NCBI RefSeq assembly: GCF_030440575.1
Contig: NZ_CP047189.1
Coordinates: 806,001 to 870,000, forward strand
Direction: 5' to 3'
DNA from: Corynebacterium ciconiae DSM 44920
GTDB lineage: Bacteria > Actinomycetota > Actinomycetes > Mycobacteriales > Mycobacteriaceae
DNA: 64,000 nucleotides
This document shows positions 17,442 to 26,237 of the stretch, piece by piece. The notes under the pieces were generated by a model, which saw only the letters and a list, made by a program, of their open reading frames with translations, was not told the origin of the DNA and searched no databases. Numbering within the stretch: the stretch's first letter is position 1; each line of letters starts with the position of its first letter. The position numbers and the translations under genes were made by a program.

Positions 17442-18004
17442 CCTGCGGCGCCGGTGTCGCGAGGCAGGTAGAGCACCGCAAAGGGGCGAGAGTCGCCGAG
17501 GAAGCGGAAATCGCGCAGGAGGTCCTCAAAGCCGAGGGAACGGTAGAGGCTAAAGGCGCGGTTATTTTCCCCGGCGGTTTCTGGGGTCGAGAGGAGAATG
17601 TGCGTGGGGGCGGCGTCGATAAGCGCTGTGATGAGGCGACGGCCGATGCCGCGGCCCTGATAGGCGGGGTCGACGTGGATCTCGGAGAGTTCGAAATAGT
17701 CGGCGAGAATATCGAGCTGGGGGCTCTGTGGCCCATAGCTCTGGCGAACACCGTGATAAACCTGATTAAACCACCACTGGGTGGTGTTGCTGCGGAATCC
17801 ATAGGCCACTCCCACAACGGCACGGTCGCGCACTGCGGCGAAGGCATGAAAATCGCGATTGCGGGAGTTGTGCCTCCACGCGGAAATCCGGGAGTCGGAC
17901 ATGGCGGGGTCGTAGCCCATCGCGCGGATATAGATGTCCACCAAATGCGGCGCGAGCATACAAAATTCGACTGTGTTGAGCTCGCGTATTTCCTCCACGG
18001 TCAT
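17438..18004 (-). CDS. GNAT family N-acetyltransferase
   Basis: The protein is about 188 residues, with the acetyl-CoA-binding motif A of GNAT enzymes, ELSEIHVDPAYQGRGIGRRLI, and the later NNRAFSLYRSLGFEDL segment (motif B). The substrate is unknown. ATG 18004 starts MTVEEIRELNTVEF; ATG 18022 is an alternative and neither has a clear ribosome binding site. The stop codon shares bases with that of metF on the opposite strand. A coding-strand copy of the 13-bp dispersed motif falls in its C-terminal part at 17613-17625, where it encodes the LIDA residues. Confidence 0.82.
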   Translation of the reverse strand: MTVEEIRELNTVEFCMLAPHLVDIYIRAMGYDPAMSDSRISAWRHNSRNRDFHAFAAVRDRAVVGVAYGFRSNTTQWWFNQVYHGVRQSYGPQSPQLDILADYFELSEIHVDPAYQGRGIGRRLITALIDAAPTHILLSTPETAGENNRAFSLYRSLGFEDLLRDFRFLGDSRPFAVLYLPRDTGAAG

Positions 18005-18163
18005 ACCTACTAATCCAACCATTTTTCGCAGACGTGCGTAGGTGGAATCAGTCGAACAGTAAACTCGCACACGTGTTCGAACATATCGGATGGGGTGTCC
18101 CCTGGGCGGCCTAGTGTCACAGATGAACGTACACAGCAGACGCACATATTTAAGGAGCTAGCT

Positions 18164-18595
18164 ATGGCCACCCCGATCGTATCTTCCACCGTTTCTCCTC
18201 TTCGTCCCCGCCCTCCGCACAAGGTTCGCCTTTTTCAGAGCGGGGTGGATAATTATGAAGCCGCTCAGCAGGCGCTGCAGGATGGCAAGCTGCTCGACGC
18301 ACTCGAGTACGGCTACCGGGCGGCATTGCGCCTGGCGGGCGCGAGGGTAGCCGATAGTCCTGTGGGGAAGAGGCGGCGTCTGCCACGCTCGGCGTGGGAT
18401 CAATTACGGCTAGTGGACAAGAGGGGAGCGGAGTATGCGGACCTCTTTGAAGGCTTCTCCCGGGTGCGACAGCGTGCACTTAATGGTCTTGATCGGCACA
18501 TTTCTCCAGCCCGTGTTGGTACCCTGATGCGGCTGGTAGAGTCCTTTCTAGACGAAGTCGATGAGCAGCTACATCCCACCTCTACGGCAGCCTAG
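18164..18595 (+). CDS. SAV_6107 family HEPN domain protein
   Basis: This is a 143-residue helical protein of the small actinobacterial SAV_6107 HEPN family: NYEAAQQALQDGKLLDALEYGYRAALRLAGARVA, then SAWDQLRLVDKRGAEYADLFEGFSRVR. HEPN domains often act in RNA cleavage or nucleotide binding, but no role is known for this branch, and I do not see an R-x4-6-H RNase motif. ATG 18164 is preceded by AAGGAG at ideal spacing. The same gene is commonly found upstream of the dcw cluster in corynebacteria. Confidence 0.8.
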   Translation: MATPIVSSTVSPLRPRPPHKVRLFQSGVDNYEAAQQALQDGKLLDALEYGYRAALRLAGARVADSPVGKRRRLPRSAWDQLRLVDKRGAEYADLFEGFSRVRQRALNGLDRHISPARVGTLMRLVESFLDEVDEQLHPTSTAA

Positions 18596-18789
18596 GCAGC
18601 TCGATCGCCTCCACCGCCCCGCGGCGCTTGTCGCACAGGGGTGGTAGTGGCTCAGTGGGGGTGGAGATATCGCGGCGAGAGTGTGGGCGGAACAATTCTC
18701 GTCGGTGGCTCGTTGTAGTAGTTTGAAGACCCCATCACCGCAGGCGCTCTGCCGATAGAGCCCAGCCACACACCCGCCCGGGAGGAACA

Positions 18790-19194
18790 GTGTCGCTTTC
18801 AGAGCAGGAGCAAAAGCTTCTCCGTGAGATTGAGCAGTCACTACTTGCAGATGATCCCAAGTTTGGCTCCTCGATTGAGGAGGAGTCCGGTTTCGGTGGT
18901 GGTTCGGGGGCTCTGAGCCTACGCGGAATCGCCGTTGGTGTGATCGGCCTTCTTGTCCTAGTTGGTGGTATTGCCCTGAGTCAGACCAACCTGTGGTTCA
19001 TTGCACTCAGTGTCGTGGGCTTTCTCATTATGTTCGGTGCCGGGCTGTGGATGCTGCGCGGCGGCGATGATCCTACCGCTGCTCCCGCAGGGCCCAAGCT
19101 GCGCACCGTCGGCAGCTCCCGCCCCTCGGCGGCCCCAAGTCGGGATAGCAGCTCGATGGAAGATCGATTCCGACGTCGTTTCGGTGATCGCTAA
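18790..19194 (+). CDS. DUF3040 small membrane protein
   Basis: The 134-residue protein starts MSLSEQEQKLLREIEQSLLADDPKF, the hallmark of DUF3040. It has two hydrophobic helices (about 46-63 and 68-90) and a basic, Ser/Arg-rich tail ending RFRRRFGDR. The family is of unknown function and is regularly found just before mraZ in Actinobacteria. The GTG start at 18790 follows GGGAGGAAC. A strong terminator ends the transcript before the MraZ-box region. Confidence 0.85.
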   Translation: MSLSEQEQKLLREIEQSLLADDPKFGSSIEEESGFGGGSGALSLRGIAVGVIGLLVLVGGIALSQTNLWFIALSVVGFLIMFGAGLWMLRGGDDPTAAPAGPKLRTVGSSRPSAAPSRDSSSMEDRFRRRFGDR

Positions 19195-19245
19195 ACCGTA
19201 GCCCTTTCCGCTTAAGGAGCTCACACAGCTTCTACTTCAAATACT

Positions 19246-19276
19246 GCGCGCGCCCTCTGAGGGTGCGCGCTTTTTT
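19246..19276 (+). terminator. Intrinsic terminator after DUF3040 gene
   Basis: An 11-bp GC-rich stem (GCGCGCGCCCT with AGGGTGCGCGC, one G-T pair) and a CTG loop are followed by six T residues. It isolates the dcw promoter region from upstream transcription. Confidence 0.9.
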
Positions 19277-19362
19277 CTGCGCCTTGAACCGAGCCTCGCC
19301 TGGGTTGCGGCCGTGGGGGAGGGATTGGGGCGCGCGGGGTTGTCTTTGGTCTGTCCGCAATT

Positions 19363-19570
19363 CCCCACTTTCTCCCACCGCGATCCCCCACTACGCCCCA
19401 CCTGTGAGGGTGGGGGAGTGTGGGGCGAGGAGATATCGCAGTTGAAAAGCGGAAAGGTAGCTGTGGTGAGTGTGGGGATGGTGGGAAAAGGGCGCACTCT
19501 AGTCGTCTCCAGTGCGCCAGTGTGGCGAAAAAATCCAGCTTCTCTTGGCCCGTCTCCCACTGTCTCCCAC
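19363..19570. promoter_or_regulatory. Distal arrays of MraZ-type boxes (GTGGGR), both orientations
   Basis: Ten GTGGGG/GTGGGA boxes occur in this stretch: complement strand at 19363, 19373, 19386, 19396, 19555 and 19565; plus strand at 19410, 19420, 19472 and 19481 (first base of each 6-mer in plus coordinates). Neighbours within a pair are 9 or 10 bases apart, one helical turn, and the middle two complement-strand boxes are 13 apart. This is the spacing MraZ uses in other bacteria, but the number and the opposing orientations go beyond the usual three-box operator. Confidence 0.7.
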
Positions 19571-19639
19571 CGAAAAATATGCCTGTGAACTGTGCATTTA
19601 GGAAAGCGAAAAAGAATTACGCGCCGCTAACTGTCAAAA

Positions 19640-19665
19640 GTGGGGGAAAGTGGGGTATTGTGGGG
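19640..19665 (+). promoter_or_regulatory. Proximal MraZ operator (three GTGGGG boxes)
   Basis: Three direct GTGGGG boxes start at 19640, 19650 and 19660, exactly 10 bases apart, about 160 bases upstream of mraZ. MraZ is known to bind tandem TGGGN boxes in the promoter of its own operon, so this is the expected autoregulatory site. Confidence 0.82.
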
Positions 19666-19822
19666 CCTAGGTCAGCCGGCCGGCCCTGATGTGGCTGCTC
19701 GGCGGGCAGGAAATTGGATATCGAAGGCATACGAGATGCGCACCTGAGTGCCGCGTTGACTACGCATCCCGCATCACTGGGTTTCGAGGTGACTGACACG
19801 CTAAAAGGAGGCCAATTAACCC

Positions 19823-20254
19823 ATGTTTCTTGGCACCTACACCCCGAAGCTCGATGACAAGGGGCGCTTGACGCTGCCGGCAAAGTTCCGCGAGGAGCTA
19901 GCGGGCGGCCTCATGGTCACGAAAGGCCAGGACCACAGCTTGGCGGTGTATCCCCGAGAGGAGTTCGCTGCCCGAGCACGGAAGGCGGCGGCGGTGTCTC
20001 GCACCAATCCCAAGGCGAGGGCGTTTATTCGCAACCTCGCTGCGAGTGCGGACGAGCAACGCCCCGATGGCCACGGCAGGATCACCCTGTCTGCAGCGCA
20101 TCGCGAGTACGCGGCCTTGAAAAAGGAGTGCGTGGTGATCGGCTCGGTCGACTTCCTAGAGATCTGGGACGCCGAGGCGTGGGCTGCGTACCAAGCCGAA
20201 ACGGAGGATTCTTTCGCTGAGGCGGAGGATGACGTCTTGGACGGCTTCATTTAG
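19823..20254 (+). CDS. mraZ: Transcriptional regulator MraZ
   Basis: The 143-residue protein is made of two SpoVT/AbrB-like half domains: [26 protein letters not shown] with the first DKGR signature, and a second copy near [21 protein letters not shown]. MraZ forms rings and binds tandem TGGGN repeats to control the dcw operon. It is the first gene of the cluster and lies downstream of at least three matching boxes. The ribosome binding site is AAAGGAGG at 19804-19811, with a rather long 11-base spacing to ATG. Cooperative binding over the unusually large box array is likely but inferred. Confidence 0.95.
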   Translation: MFLGTYTPKLDDKGRLTLPAKFREELAGGLMVTKGQDHSLAVYPREEFAARARKAAAVSRTNPKARAFIRNLAASADEQRPDGHGRITLSAAHREYAALKKECVVIGSVDFLEIWDAEAWAAYQAETEDSFAEAEDDVLDGFI

Positions 20255-20446
20255 CACAGGCTCGCTGCCGATACGCCCATGCGCGGTGTGTGTAGACCTC
20301 CGGCTGAGGTTGAAGTTCTGGTGTACTTCCCCGATACCAGAATGTTCCCTCGGACGGAGCTCTATATGCACCGCCGACGTATCCGGTGAGAGCACACATC
20401 TATTTACCTGCACGACTCACAGCGAGAGGGGGTGCGATCGCACACC

Positions 20447-21496
20447 ATGACGGCACAGCACACACAACAGGAACGTGACGTGGATACACACAGCGCCCAG
20501 GCCCAGGATCTAGCGGCCAATCATGGTCATGTCCCTGTGCTGCGCGATCGTGTCACCGAGCTGCTGGCCCCGGCGATCGAGGCAATCGAACATCCTGTGA
20601 TCGTGGATGCCACTCTCGGCGCCGGTGGTCACACCGAACACTTTCTTTCGAGTTTCCCTCATTGTTTCGTTATCGGCGTGGATCGCGACGCGCGCTCTCT
20701 AGCGGAGGCGACCGAGCGCTTGGAGCGCTTCGGCGCGCGTTTCTGCCCGATTCACGCGCGTTTTGATGATCTCGGCGCTGAGATCGATAACTCCACGGCC
20801 CCGGCCGCTATCCGTGCTCAGCAGCACGGAATAGCCGGTGCCTTGGCTGATCTCGGGGTCTCGTCCATGCAGCTTGATCAGATTGATCGGGGCTTCGCCT
20901 ACAAGGTGGACGCCCCGCTGGACATGCGCATGGATAATACCCAGCGGCTCACAGCAGCAGATGTGCTCAATACCTACACCCACGGCGATCTCGCGCGCAT
21001 TCTCAAAACCTATGGTGATGAGCGTTTCGCGGGCAAGATTGCCAGCGCCATCGTGCGAGAGCGTGAGAAAGAGCCCTTCGACTCCTCCGCCCGCCTCGTG
21101 GAATTGCTATACGACGTCATCCCCGCGGCCACCCGTCGCACCGGAGGGCATCCAGCCAAGCGCACCTTCCAGGCCCTGCGCGTGGAAGTCAATGCCGAGC
21201 TGGAGGCGCTGAGCAACCTCATCCCGGTGTTGGCCGGGAGACTAGCCCCGCGGGGACGGATGGTGTTCATGAGCTATCAGTCCCTGGAAGACAAGATCGT
21301 CAAACAGGCGCTTGCAGAGCTCACTACCTCTACAACGCCACCGGGGTTGCCCATGGATCTCCCGGGAACCGCGCCCTCGTTCCGTTTACTCACCCGAGGA
21401 GCGGAGAAGGCGTCCCAAGAAGAGATCGAGGTCAATCCTCGCGCAGCATCGGTGCGGGTGCGTGCCGCGGAAAAAGTATCGGAAGAAAGGCTCTAA
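20447..21496 (+). CDS. rsmH: 16S rRNA (cytosine(1402)-N(4))-methyltransferase
   Basis: The SAM-dependent enzyme N4-methylates C1402 of 16S rRNA. Visible are [13 protein letters not shown], the SAM-binding [36 protein letters not shown], the DAPLDMRMD motif, [17 protein letters not shown] and a [14 protein letters not shown]-terminus. The start is uncertain. GTG 20432 lies in a perfect palindrome (GTGCGATCGCAC), ATG 20447 gives MTAQHTQQ, and GTG 20480 has AGGAAC upstream; I list the ATG. The N-terminal 30 residues are not conserved in the family. It is separated from mraZ by about 190 bases and followed 3 bases later by the ftsL-like gene. Confidence 0.92.
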   Translation: MTAQHTQQERDVDTHSAQAQDLAANHGHVPVLRDRVTELLAPAIEAIEHPVIVDATLGAGGHTEHFLSSFPHCFVIGVDRDARSLAEATERLERFGARFCPIHARFDDLGAEIDNSTAPAAIRAQQHGIAGALADLGVSSMQLDQIDRGFAYKVDAPLDMRMDNTQRLTAADVLNTYTHGDLARILKTYGDERFAGKIASAIVREREKEPFDSSARLVELLYDVIPAATRRTGGHPAKRTFQALRVEVNAELEALSNLIPVLAGRLAPRGRMVFMSYQSLEDKIVKQALAELTTSTTPPGLPMDLPGTAPSFRLLTRGAEKASQEEIEVNPRAASVRVRAAEKVSEERL

Positions 21497-21499
21497 CAC

Positions 21500-22348
21500 A
21501 TGACCCTCACTGCAGGAACTCCTGTGCGGCGTCCCCGCCGTGCGGCGCAGGACGGCTCGAGCCAGCGAGGCCACGATGCTTATCGGCCGTCTCCGCGGTT
21601 TTCCGATTCTTCTCACCGTTCGCGCGACTACAGCACGAGCACCTTGTCGAGCGTAGATACCCTCGAACGGGAGCCGCGCTCTGCTGAGCGGAACTCGCTG
21701 AGCACTCGCTATGGTCACCGAGCTACCACGCTGCGCCCCCAGGCCCCGGCCGCCCCGAAACCGCGGCGGAAGTTTCAGCGCAAGCTGGGCAGTCAACAGG
21801 TTGTCTCGGTGCGTGGTCGTCGGGTGGAATCCCCGCGGCCTGACCAAGCCGTGGTGCGCACGCTCGTGTTCTTCCTCGTGCTCAGTGTGCTGGGCGTGGT
21901 GGGAACGATGTCATTGTCTGGGCTCAACACAGAGCAAACCTTCACCATTCAGCGGCTGTCGCAGCAGGATGCCCAGCTGGGTAATCAGCTCGAGACCCTG
22001 CGCCGCGATGTGGAGCAGTCCCGCGCTGTTGCCGACGCTGCCGCAGTGGCTGCCGACCACAAAATGGTCATTCCTGGGCAGCCGGGTGCTCTGGCTGTGC
22101 ACCCCGATGGGGCGGTGGAGGAAAAGCTCGCGCCGAACCCGAGCGAAAACTTGCCGATCATCGACGTTAACGGTGGACAGGCCCGCCCCAACCGGGCTAG
22201 CAGCGATCCGCACCGCACGGACGAAATGCGTGACCGTCTGGAAACTGTGGCTCCCCGCCATAACTCGGTTAACGACGGGGTTGCAGAGACCCGAGAGACG
22301 CCGAACAGCGAGCAATCGGGTGCGCCGCTCCCGTACGCGGGGCGCTAG
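21500..22348 (+). CDS. FtsL-like cell division protein (bitopic, coiled coil)
   Basis: This 282-residue protein has one membrane helix (TLVFFLVLSVLGVVGTMSL, roughly 122-140) after a long basic Arg/Ser-rich cytoplasmic N-terminus. A predicted coiled coil follows (QRLSQQDAQLGNQLETLRRDVEQSRAVADAAA), then a disordered extracellular tail. Topology, size of the extracellular coil and the position between rsmH and ftsI fit FtsL, the partner of FtsQ and the FtsW-FtsI synthase pair. Sequence similarity in this family is low, so the call rests on topology and synteny. The start 3 bases after rsmH implies translational coupling. Confidence 0.78.
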   Translation: MTLTAGTPVRRPRRAAQDGSSQRGHDAYRPSPRFSDSSHRSRDYSTSTLSSVDTLEREPRSAERNSLSTRYGHRATTLRPQAPAAPKPRRKFQRKLGSQQVVSVRGRRVESPRPDQAVVRTLVFFLVLSVLGVVGTMSLSGLNTEQTFTIQRLSQQDAQLGNQLETLRRDVEQSRAVADAAAVAADHKMVIPGQPGALAVHPDGAVEEKLAPNPSENLPIIDVNGGQARPNRASSDPHRTDEMRDRLETVAPRHNSVNDGVAETRETPNSEQSGAPLPYAGR

Positions 22349-22375
22349 GCGGTTTAGACTGAAGCCGACCTCTAC

Positions 22376-22418
22376 AGACAGGGTACTAGCTTTCGTTTTG
22401 AGGCTATAAGCCCTGTCT
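22376..22418 (+). terminator. Hairpin between ftsL-like gene and ftsI (attenuator or partial terminator)
   Basis: The outer arms AGACAGGG (22376-22383) and CCCTGTCT (22411-22418) pair perfectly. An inner stem TAGCTTT/GAGGCTA (22387-22393 with 22400-22406) can stack on them. TATTTGTT follows. It stands inside the dcw operon. Confidence 0.5.
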
Positions 22419-22471
22419 TATTTGTTCCAGGGCCAGTGAGAATTCAAGGGTAGTGTAAGGAGACTCGGTTC

Positions 22472-24544
22472 GTGAGTGAATCATCCAGGCCGCGCCGCGG
22501 GCAGCCCCGCCGCCCGGTTCGCCGCGAACGCGGTGAGGCGGGGGAGTTCTCTGCGCGCCAGCCCCGTCGACGCTCCTCGGTGGGCGATACTCCGCGCGCG
22601 CCGCGCGAGAACCGCGCGCCGCAGCCCTCCACTTCCTCGTCGCGGCTGTGGACGTGGCTCAGCACGAGCGCGCCGGTGAACCTGAAGAAGCGTTTCGGTT
22701 GGGCGCAAGTGATCGCGATCGTCATCGCGGTGGCGCTCATCGGCCGCCTCGCCCTCGTGCAAATCGTGTGGGGGCCGGAATTCTCTGCCAAGGCAGAAGC
22801 CCAGCGCAGCCGCCTCTATGTTGATCCAGCACGTCGCGGCTCCATTGATGATCGTCATGGCCACAGCCTTGCCTCGACCATGCAGGCGCGCTCGCTCACG
22901 GTGTCTCCGAAGCAGTTCCGCGAGGAGGAACACGATCGCCAAGACTACAAGCTCTACGAGGCTGGTGGCTATAACGATATGAGCGAGGAGGAGCGCTCGA
23001 AGATCATCGAGGATAACGTCGACAAGCAATTGGACACCATTGCGAAGGAGATTCCTGCCACCATCAAGGAGGCCGGTGCCAGCGCTGATGACGTAAAGCC
23101 TGAGGACATTCGCAAGAAGCTTGACTCCGACTCCACCTATGAGATCCTCGTGCGGAATGTGGATCCAGATGTCGCTGCCGAAATCGTGGACACCTTCCCA
23201 GGTATTGCTGCGGACTATCAGGAGATCCGTAATTATCCCAATGGTGCCGTTGCGCAGAACGTGGTGGGCAAAACGAGCATGGATGGCGAAGGCCAATTTG
23301 GGTTCGAGCTCTATGCAGATGACAACTTGGCCGGTACTGACGGCTCCTCGAAGGAGGATGTTTCCACCAACGGCCAGGCCATCCCGGGAACCTTGCGCGA
23401 TGTAGTGCCGGTGCACGACGGCTCCAGCTACGAGCTGACCTTGGATCTGGATCTGCAAACCTATGTCCAGCAGCAGGTGCAGCAAGCCAAGGACATCTCG
23501 GGGGCCAATAGCGCCCAGGCAGTGGTGCTGGATGCCCGCACCGCTGAGATTCTTGCCATGGCCAACTCCGACACCATCGACCCCAATGGTGATATCACCA
23601 AGCAGCTGGAGGAGGGGAGAAGCTTCACCAACCCCACTATCTCCAACCCCTTCGAGCCGGGCTCGGTGGCAAAGATCATCACCGCCTCGGCGGCGATCGA
23701 TAATGAGCTCACCACCCCGGACGAGGTGCTCAGCGTGCCCGGATCCATCGATATGGCCGGGGTGACTGTGCGGGATGCGTGGGAGCACGGCACCGTGGGA
23801 TTCACCACTACCGGTGTGTTTGCAAAATCCTCCAACGTGGGCACCCTGATGCTTGCCCAGCGAGTGGGGGAGGACCGCTTTAATGATTACCTCCATCGCT
23901 TCGGTCTTGGTGAGGCTACTGGTGTGGAACTGCCCGGCGAAACTGCCGGCCTGCTGCCCGCCCGTGAAGATTGGGGCGGCGGTACCTTCGCTAACCTCCC
24001 CATTGGTCAGGGTATGGCGATGTCGCTGCTGCAAATGGCGGGGATCTATCAAACCATCGCCAACGACGGTGAGCGCATCCCGCCGCGCATCGTCAAAGCC
24101 AAAACGGATGCCGAAGGCAACGAGGTGCCCATGGACGCCCCTGAGAGCGTGCAGGTGATGAAGCCCGAGGCGGCCAAGGTGGTACGCGACATGTTCCAAG
24201 GCGTGGTACAGGGTGCCGATGGCGGCCAGTCCGGTACCGCCCCCGACGGGGCAGTCGAGGGCTATCAGATCTCCGGCAAGACCGGTACGGCACAGCAGAT
24301 CGACGAGAACACTGGCGCCTACTCCAATTCGGACTATTGGATCACCTTCGCCGGAATTGCCCCTGCCGATAACCCCCGCTATGTCATCGGCATCATGCTC
24401 GACGATCCCGAGCGGGGAGTGCACGGTGGAGGTGGCGGCTCCGCGGCCCCGTTGTTTAAAGACATCGCACAGTGGCTGCTGGCGCGGGATAATGTTCCGC
24501 TCAGCCCGCCGCGCGAGGGCAACCTCGTGCTCCAGGCCTACTAA
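22472..24544 (+). CDS. ftsI: Septal peptidoglycan transpeptidase, penicillin-binding protein 3
   Basis: The 690-residue class B penicillin-binding protein cross-links septal peptidoglycan with FtsW. A disordered basic N-terminus (about 1-65) is followed by one membrane helix (WAQVIAIVIAVALIGRLALVQIVW), a PBP dimer domain (about 110-300) and the transpeptidase domain. The three active-site motifs are SVAK (S398, K401), SSN (453-455) and KTG (603-605). GTG 22472 follows AAGGAGA. An approximately 120-base gap with a hairpin precedes it, so it may have its own promoter or be subject to attenuation. A small GGCGGG/CCCGCC hairpin (24545-24561) begins right after the stop. Confidence 0.95.
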   Translation: MSESSRPRRGQPRRPVRRERGEAGEFSARQPRRRSSVGDTPRAPRENRAPQPSTSSSRLWTWLSTSAPVNLKKRFGWAQVIAIVIAVALIGRLALVQIVWGPEFSAKAEAQRSRLYVDPARRGSIDDRHGHSLASTMQARSLTVSPKQFREEEHDRQDYKLYEAGGYNDMSEEERSKIIEDNVDKQLDTIAKEIPATIKEAGASADDVKPEDIRKKLDSDSTYEILVRNVDPDVAAEIVDTFPGIAADYQEIRNYPNGAVAQNVVGKTSMDGEGQFGFELYADDNLAGTDGSSKEDVSTNGQAIPGTLRDVVPVHDGSSYELTLDLDLQTYVQQQVQQAKDISGANSAQAVVLDARTAEILAMANSDTIDPNGDITKQLEEGRSFTNPTISNPFEPGSVAKIITASAAIDNELTTPDEVLSVPGSIDMAGVTVRDAWEHGTVGFTTTGVFAKSSNVGTLMLAQRVGEDRFNDYLHRFGLGEATGVELPGETAGLLPAREDWGGGTFANLPIGQGMAMSLLQMAGIYQTIANDGERIPPRIVKAKTDAEGNEVPMDAPESVQVMKPEAAKVVRDMFQGVVQGADGGQSGTAPDGAVEGYQISGKTGTAQQIDENTGAYSNSDYWITFAGIAPADNPRYVIGIMLDDPERGVHGGGGGSAAPLFKDIAQWLLARDNVPLSPPREGNLVLQAY

Positions 24545-24639
24545 GGCGGGGCGTGCCCGCCACGTACTGCGCAGCGTTGGCGGGTGCGGCATTGGCCCAT
24601 GGTTGCGCTTAAAGTAGAGCGCAATCGTGTGTGCACGAT

Positions 24640-24664
24640 GGTGCCGACCGAGAAGCTCGGCACC
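24640..24664 (+). promoter_or_regulatory. Stem-loop in the murE leader
   Basis: GGTGCCGA and TCGGCACC pair around a loop (CCGAGAAGC) between ftsI and murE. Without a T-run it is not an obvious terminator. It may be an RNA processing or leader element. Confidence 0.4.
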
Positions 24665-24719
24665 GCATAACTACATAGTGAGAATGATGATGAGACCTAT
24701 ATATAAGGAGGAACCGCGC

Positions 24720-26228
24720 GTGGCACTGAACTTTTCTGAGGTCGTTACCCTCAGCGGCGGCAGCGTGATCAATGAGCCCAGCGAGGCTGTAAGCCTGAGC
24801 GAGATTGGACTGGACTCCACCCAGTTGCCCGAGGGTGCTGTGTTCGCGGCGCTGCCCGGCACAAAGGTGCACGGCGCTACCTACGCCCAGGGCTGCGAGG
24901 CTGCGGTGATCCTCACCGATCACGCCGGTGCGGATATCCTCCGCGAGGCAGAAGAGTCACGCCCGATCATCGTGGTTGATGATGTTCGAGAGATCCTCGG
25001 TCCGGTCTCGGCTGCGATCTACAACAACCCCTCCGACAAGCTCACCATCATTGGCGTGACCGGAACCTCCGGTAAAACCACCACCAGCTACATGCTGGAA
25101 AAGGGAATGATGAAGGCTGGCCACCGGGTGGGTCTCATCGGCACCACTGGCACTCGGATCAACGGCAGCCCAGTGGCCACCAAACTCACCACCCCCGAGG
25201 CGCCGACCCTGCAGCGGCTGTTTGCCACCATGGTGGACGAAGGTGTTAGCCACGTGATCATGGAAGTCTCCAGCCACGCCCTCGTGCTGGGGCGCGTCGC
25301 CGGCACCCACTTCGCGGTGGCGGGATTCTCCAATCTCTCCCAGGATCACCTTGATTTTCACCCCACCATGGAGGACTACTTCGAGGCGAAGGCACTGTTC
25401 TTCGATCCCTCCAGCGAACAGCACGCTGCCCGCGCGGTGGTCTGCATCGATGACGACTGGGGTGTGAAGATGGCAGAGGTCGCCGGTGACTCCGTGCTGC
25501 GGGTAGCCACCCACGGCCGGAGCGCCGAGGTCACCACCTCCGACATCGAGGTGTCTGCCACCGGCGCCCAGCGCTTCACCCTCACCGTCGAGGGCACCGA
25601 GCACTCTGTACAGCTCCCGCTGCCGGGCCGATTCAACGTGGCGAATGCCGCCCTGGCCATCGCCTGCGCCCATGCGGCAGGTGCCGATGTGGACAAGGTG
25701 GCAGAAGGTATTGCCGAAGTGGCAGTGCCGGGTCGTATGGAATCCATCGATGAGGGCCAGGACTTTATGGCCGTGGTGGACTATGCGCACAAGCCGGGCG
25801 CTATCGCCGAGGTGCTCGATACCGTGCGGGCACAGATTTCCGGCCGTATCGCTGCAGTGATCGGCGCCGGCGGTGACCGTGACGCCACCAAGCGACCGAT
25901 CATGGGTGCTGAGGCTGTTAAGCGCGCCGATTTTGTGGTGATTACTGATGACAATCCGCGTTCCGAGGAGCCGGCCGCCATTCGCGCCGAGGTGGTACGA
26001 GGCGCTACCGAGCAGCAGGCCTCCACCTCCGGGGTGGAGGTTAGCGAGGTCGGGGATCGCCGCGAGGCCATCATCACCGCCATCAACTGGGCACAGCCGG
26101 GTGACGCCGTGGTGGTCTGCGGCAAGGGCCACGAGACCGGCCAGCTGATCAAGGGCGTTAACCACCACTTCGATGACCGCGAAGAGGTCCGTGCCGCGCT
26201 TCAGCGCCGCGCCTCCGAGAGCAAGTAA
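24720..26228 (+). CDS. murE: UDP-N-acetylmuramoyl-L-alanyl-D-glutamate--2,6-diaminopimelate ligase
   Basis: This 502-residue Mur ligase adds meso-diaminopimelate to the UDP-MurNAc dipeptide in the cytoplasm. ATP-binding GVTGTSGKTTTSYML, the carbamylated-Lys region and the DNPRSEEP motif, which marks meso-DAP rather than lysine specificity, are visible. GTG 24720 is preceded by AAGGAGG; the frame is open upstream but that part is not conserved. The next gene, murF, starts 9 bases after its stop. Its own leader with a hairpin suggests a promoter at about 24600. Confidence 0.95.
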   Translation: MALNFSEVVTLSGGSVINEPSEAVSLSEIGLDSTQLPEGAVFAALPGTKVHGATYAQGCEAAVILTDHAGADILREAEESRPIIVVDDVREILGPVSAAIYNNPSDKLTIIGVTGTSGKTTTSYMLEKGMMKAGHRVGLIGTTGTRINGSPVATKLTTPEAPTLQRLFATMVDEGVSHVIMEVSSHALVLGRVAGTHFAVAGFSNLSQDHLDFHPTMEDYFEAKALFFDPSSEQHAARAVVCIDDDWGVKMAEVAGDSVLRVATHGRSAEVTTSDIEVSATGAQRFTLTVEGTEHSVQLPLPGRFNVANAALAIACAHAAGADVDKVAEGIAEVAVPGRMESIDEGQDFMAVVDYAHKPGAIAEVLDTVRAQISGRIAAVIGAGGDRDATKRPIMGAEAVKRADFVVITDDNPRSEEPAAIRAEVVRGATEQQASTSGVEVSEVGDRREAIITAINWAQPGDAVVVCGKGHETGQLIKGVNHHFDDREEVRAALQRRASESK

Positions 26229-26237
26229 GGCCAGCTA

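Noticed and set aside
22481..24592. Open frame of about 700 codons antisense to ftsI
   Set aside because: His/Gly-rich translation without family features, fully covered by a certain gene on the other strand.
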